Shown here: positions 7,230 to 9,402 of the stretch, one piece after another | Layout: the number at the start of each line of letters is the position of its first letter | Position numbering within the stretch: the stretch's first letter is position 1 | Source: Lentisphaerota bacterium | GTDB taxonomy: Bacteria; Verrucomicrobiota; Lentisphaeria; Oligosphaerales; Oligosphaeraceae | Assembly: GCA_012799755.1 (NCBI GenBank) | Contig: JAAZKQ010000431.1 | Coordinates: 1-9,402, forward strand | Direction of reading: 5' to 3' | DNA: 9,402 nucleotides | Notes under the pieces: model-generated | What the model saw: only the letters and a program-made list of their open reading frames with translations | Databases searched by the model: none | What the model was told of the DNA's origin: nothing | Translations under genes and position numbers: made by a program

Positions 7230-7251
7230 GCGCCGGGCAAATGACCGGCGC
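7230..7251 (+). terminator. GC-rich hairpin just after the operon's last stop codon
   Basis: GCGCCGG (7230-7236) pairs perfectly with CCGGCGC (7245-7251) around an 8-base loop, beginning 20 bases after the stop of the last GH10 gene. There is no T run after it on the + strand, so it is not a standard intrinsic terminator. It could slow polymerase or protect the 3' end of the transcript. Confidence 0.3.
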
Positions 7252-7377
7252 CTTGAAAACGGCGTCGCCAACTGGAATGGCTTCGACGACGACTGCAATC
7301 TGGATGACCTCTTGTTGACGCCGCAGACTGAAAGCCGGCGGCACGACCGGAAGAGGACGAGCTTGCTGCAGCTTGCT
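7252..7377 (+). pseudogene. Decayed remnant of a GH10 C-terminal module
   Basis: Positions 7255-7300 match 5625-5670, inside the C-terminal module of GH10 copy 2, at about 40 of 46 bases by hand count. The reading frame is kept: ENGVANWNGFDDDCNL against ENGVADWNGFYGDYDL (11 of 16 residues), and further on DRKRTSL against KRKTSL. After that the similarity fades. No barrel or catalytic residues precede it: the frame begins only a few bases after the stop of copy 3. The open frame continues to a stop at 7512 with an unrelated tail. It is best read as what remains of a fourth GH10 gene, or of a partial duplication of copy 2, most of it deleted. A short expressed peptide from GTG 7228 is possible but unlikely. 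Confidence 0.68.
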
Positions 7378-7386
7378 GAAGCTGCG
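7361..7386 (+). repeat. Short imperfect tandem repeat
   Basis: GCTTGCTGCA (7361-7370) is followed by GCTTGCTGAA (7371-7380) and then GCTGCG. The 10-base unit, repeated about 2.5 times, sits at the decaying end of the GH10 remnant and probably reflects replication slippage in a sequence no longer under selection. Confidence 0.5.
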
Positions 7387-7404
7387 AATATCAAAAAGCA
7401 ACCA

Positions 7405-7470
7405 ACTCCAAACACTTTGTGCCGTTTGTGTGTTTTTGGGTTAGTCTTCATGCTTGGTTGTTTTATCTTA
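7405..7470 (+). repeat. T/G-rich intergenic patch, possible dispersed repeat
   Basis: In a GC-rich window this stretch is clearly T-rich, with the core ACTTTGTGCCGTTTGTGTG at 7414-7432 followed by TTTTTGGGTTA. Similar 'TTTGTG...TTTGTGTTTTTG' text recurs between genes in several PVC-group and other bacteria, as far as I recall. It occurs once here, so its repetitive nature cannot be shown from this window. No gene is seen in it. Confidence 0.3.
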
Positions 7471-7523
7471 GCTCTAACAGCGACATCGCATCGCGACGAG
7501 CTAGAAAGGTAGCTGAAAAAACT

Positions 7524-7533
7524 GAAGCGCTTC
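7524..7533. promoter_or_regulatory. LacI/GalR-type palindrome upstream of the secreted-protein gene
   Basis: GAAGCGCTTC is a perfect 10-base palindrome with a central CG step, matching the AANCGNTT core common to LacI/GalR-family operators. It lies about 65 bases before the start at 7599. No LacI-family gene is in the window and no convincing promoter hexamers are seen nearby, so this is a candidate only. The rest of 7478-7598 holds nothing else I can support apart from the ribosome binding site AAAGGAG at 7588-7594. Confidence 0.33.
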
Positions 7534-7598
7534 GTGGAAATTTGAATCAACCTGCCGAGCGACCGCCGCGGCATTGTCGGCTGCAAGAAAGGAGCAGC

Positions 7599-9402
7599 AT
7601 GAAAAGCCTGAGGTATCACTGCCTTGCCATTGTGATTGGACTGTTGGCCGGTGCCTTGCAGGCCAAAGCTCTCTTGCCGGAATTCAGCGCTCTGAGTCTG
7701 GCGCCGGGCGCCGCCGGGCGGACGCAGGTCTGCCATGACGGACGCACTATTTGCTATGTGCATGCCGTGCCGAGGTCGGCGGGCAGTGGCGTGACGCTGG
7801 CCTTGCGCGATGGCGCGATTGTGATTGACAACCGCGGGGCGCCGCCGGCGGAGTTGCGCTGGACTCAAGTAAGCATTTATACCATCAAGCAACGACAGTT
7901 CCCAGGTTCCTTATACGTTTTGCGGGTGCAGATACAGGGCCCGAAGAACAGCCATGCCAAACTGTTTTTTGAGGGGCAGACGCTTGACGGAGTGCATTAT
8001 CACAACCACACCCCGCGAAAACTCAATGGCGAGAGGCAGGAGCTGCAGCATTATCAGACCTTGCCGAAGGAACTCACCGAGCTGCATCTGCGCTTGGATT
8101 TGACGGGGCCGGGCGAGTACAAGATTTTTGCGGCGGAGTTTGCGGAGGTGCCCATGCGAGAGAAAGACCCGGCAATCATGGCCGCGCGCGTGCCGGAGCT
8201 CCTCTTTCATGCGGATTTTGATGGCACGGTTACCGCGCGGCATGGCGCTCAGCCGGAACCCATGGCCGCGCACGGCATTGACTACGCGCCCGGCGTCAAG
8301 GGCCAGGCACTGAAAAGCAGCTGCGAAGCCGGCACGCTCCTGCAATATGCCATGGCGGGCAATGCCCTGCCCGAATGCGGCACGGTGTCCTTCTGGTACC
8401 GGCCATTATGGACTCGCATGGAGGACGATGTCGGCCTGTACGTGCTGTTTACGATGGAGCGTCCGACCCTCTGGCAGCGGGGTACCGGGTCAGTGTTTCT
8501 GTGGTGTTGTTGCAACAAAACGCTGCACGGCGGCACCGGTATCCTCAGCCGTGGAGCCCTTCGCTCTCGTAATGTCCAGCCTGATCAATGGCAACACCTC
8601 GCCATGAGCTGGGATGAAGACGGCGCCCTGATTTATTACAACGGCCAGCCCTCCATTGAGATGATGGCCAGCGACAGCTACTCGCCCCTCGCAGTCTACA
8701 AACGTCTGGTTTTCCGCGATACGCTTCTCAAGAGCTTTTTTGTGGGCAATCTCAATGGCAGGCACCAGTGCGACGGGCTGATTGACGATCTGCGGGTCTA
8801 TTCGGCGCCGCTGGCGCCTGAGGACGTTTTGGCGCTTGCCCGTGAGGTCCGCTATTTCGAGATTGCGGCGCCGCGGCGCTACCTTGTCCAAGGTAACGAC
8901 GACGCGAATACGCTCGCTTTCAGCATCACGCCGCAGCAGCCGGCGGCGATGCGTTTTCGCTGGCAAATCGTGGCGGAAGACGGCCGCGTGGTGGCGGCGA
9001 GCAACGAGGCCCTGACGAGCAGCGCGGCCGATGTCGGTCAAGCCAAGACGCTGACTGCGACCGTGCCGGCCCTGGCGCCGGGGCGCTATGAGATCAGGGT
9101 CACGGAGGACCTTTACAAGGGCAGCGACCTTGACAGCCAGGCGCTTCCCGTCTGGGTTTTCCATGACGCGAATGCCGAAGTGTCGGCAGCTGACGAACTG
9201 CGTTTGGAGCCCGTGACGACGATTCGGCCCAATCCGTCCATGAGCGCGGATGAGCTCTTGTACATCGGCATGCCGAGCATGGGCGAGCTGGCGGGGCGTC
9301 CGTACATGGAAATTGACGGCGTCAGCGGCAGCCGCTTTGTGCTGCGTCTGAAATTGCCGGACGCGGCGGGCATCTATCTCCTTGAATGGGATTATCCCGA
9401 TG
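7599..9402 (+). CDS. Secreted LamG/concanavalin-like domain protein, 3' end beyond the window
   Basis: An open frame of 601 codons runs to the window edge with no stop. AAAGGAG (7588-7594) lies 4 bases before the start. Residues 1-24 form a signal peptide: MKSLRYH, a hydrophobic core LAIVIGLLAGAL, then QAKA, a probable signal peptidase I site. Residues about 60-195 look like a beta-sandwich, ending LHLRLDLTGPGEYKIFAAEF. A LamG-like domain spans about 200-410: it opens with LLFHADFDG, includes TVSFWYRP and WQHLAMSWDEDGALIYYNG, and closes with DGLIDDLRVYSAPLAPEDV. Further beta-rich sequence follows (about 415-601). LamG-like domains commonly bind carbohydrate, so an exported glycan-binding or glycan-degrading protein is likely. 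A catalytic domain could lie in the missing part. C303-C305 form an unusual triple cysteine within the LamG domain. It may have its own promoter, being nearly 390 bases after the operon. Confidence 0.85.
   Translation, partial: MKSLRYHCLAIVIGLLAGALQAKALLPEFSALSLAPGAAGRTQVCHDGRTICYVHAVPRSAGSGVTLALRDGAIVIDNRGAPPAELRWTQVSIYTIKQRQFPGSLYVLRVQIQGPKNSHAKLFFEGQTLDGVHYHNHTPRKLNGERQELQHYQTLPKELTELHLRLDLTGPGEYKIFAAEFAEVPMREKDPAIMAARVPELLFHADFDGTVTARHGAQPEPMAAHGIDYAPGVKGQALKSSCEAGTLLQYAMAGNALPECGTVSFWYRPLWTRMEDDVGLYVLFTMERPTLWQRGTGSVFLWCCCNKTLHGGTGILSRGALRSRNVQPDQWQHLAMSWDEDGALIYYNGQPSIEMMASDSYSPLAVYKRLVFRDTLLKSFFVGNLNGRHQCDGLIDDLRVYSAPLAPEDVLALAREVRYFEIAAPRRYLVQGNDDANTLAFSITPQQPAAMRFRWQIVAEDGRVVAASNEALTSSAADVGQAKTLTATVPALAPGRYEIRVTEDLYKGSDLDSQALPVWVFHDANAEVSAADELRLEPVTTIRPNPSMSADELLYIGMPSMGELAGRPYMEIDGVSGSRFVLRLKLPDAAGIYLLEWDYPD

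Noticed and set aside
6158..7240. 360-codon minus-strand open frame opposite GH10 copy 3
   Set aside because: Long, but without any domain pattern, and the + strand carries both GH10 catalytic motifs over the same interval.
7228..7512. Possible 94-residue protein starting at GTG 7228 with a hydrophobic segment near its end
   Set aside because: The first half is a decayed GH10 module and the hydrophobic part is the translation of the T-rich patch, so a real membrane protein is unlikely; it is reported as a pseudogene remnant.
7499..7514. Small inverted repeat AGCTA-N6-TAGCT
   Set aside because: Five pairs only and no T run on the + strand, so it is too weak to call a terminator or an operator.
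1..9402. CRISPR arrays, tRNA/rRNA genes, transposases, phage genes or defence genes
   Set aside because: No regularly spaced repeats, no tRNA-like or rRNA-like sequence, and no transposase, integrase or defence-protein motif could be found by reading either strand.

Overview
The window looks like an accessory carbohydrate-catabolism locus from a GC-rich, heterotrophic bacterium. The style of the genes (GH10-like proteins flanked by small beta modules, a mandelate-racemase-type dehydratase beside an RraA-like protein, and a secreted LamG-domain protein) suggests the PVC group, most likely Lentisphaerae/Victivallales or a relative in Planctomycetes or Verrucomicrobia. That assignment is inference from gene style; no rRNA or other marker gene is present.

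Layout, all on the + strand. Positions 1-138 hold a weak possible terminator of an upstream unit, a sigma-70-like promoter and two operator-like repeats 21 bp apart, the second overlapping the first start codon. Then follows a tight six-gene run: an IclR-family regulator (139-927), an enolase-superfamily sugar-acid dehydratase (911-2239), a GH10-like protein (2296-3624), an RraA-like class II aldolase/decarboxylase (3651-4406), and two more GH10-like proteins (4422-5756 and 5774-7210). Gaps range from short overlaps to 56 bp, and most genes have a good Shine-Dalgarno sequence, so one operon is likely. Positions 7211-7598 are non-coding and hold a decayed copy of a GH10 C-terminal module, a T/G-rich patch and a LacI-type palindrome. 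A secreted LamG-domain protein begins at 7599 and runs off the window end.

Proposed function: none of the three GH10-like proteins has a signal peptide, so they probably act in the cytoplasm on imported oligosaccharides. They keep both catalytic glutamates but have lost canonical xylan-binding residues. A sugar acid released from those oligosaccharides could be dehydrated by the enolase-superfamily enzyme to a 2-keto-3-deoxy acid and then cleaved by the RraA-like protein to pyruvate plus an aldehyde, all under IclR control. The individual families are seen in the sequence; the joined pathway and its substrate are inference. This set is the best candidate here for an undescribed system.
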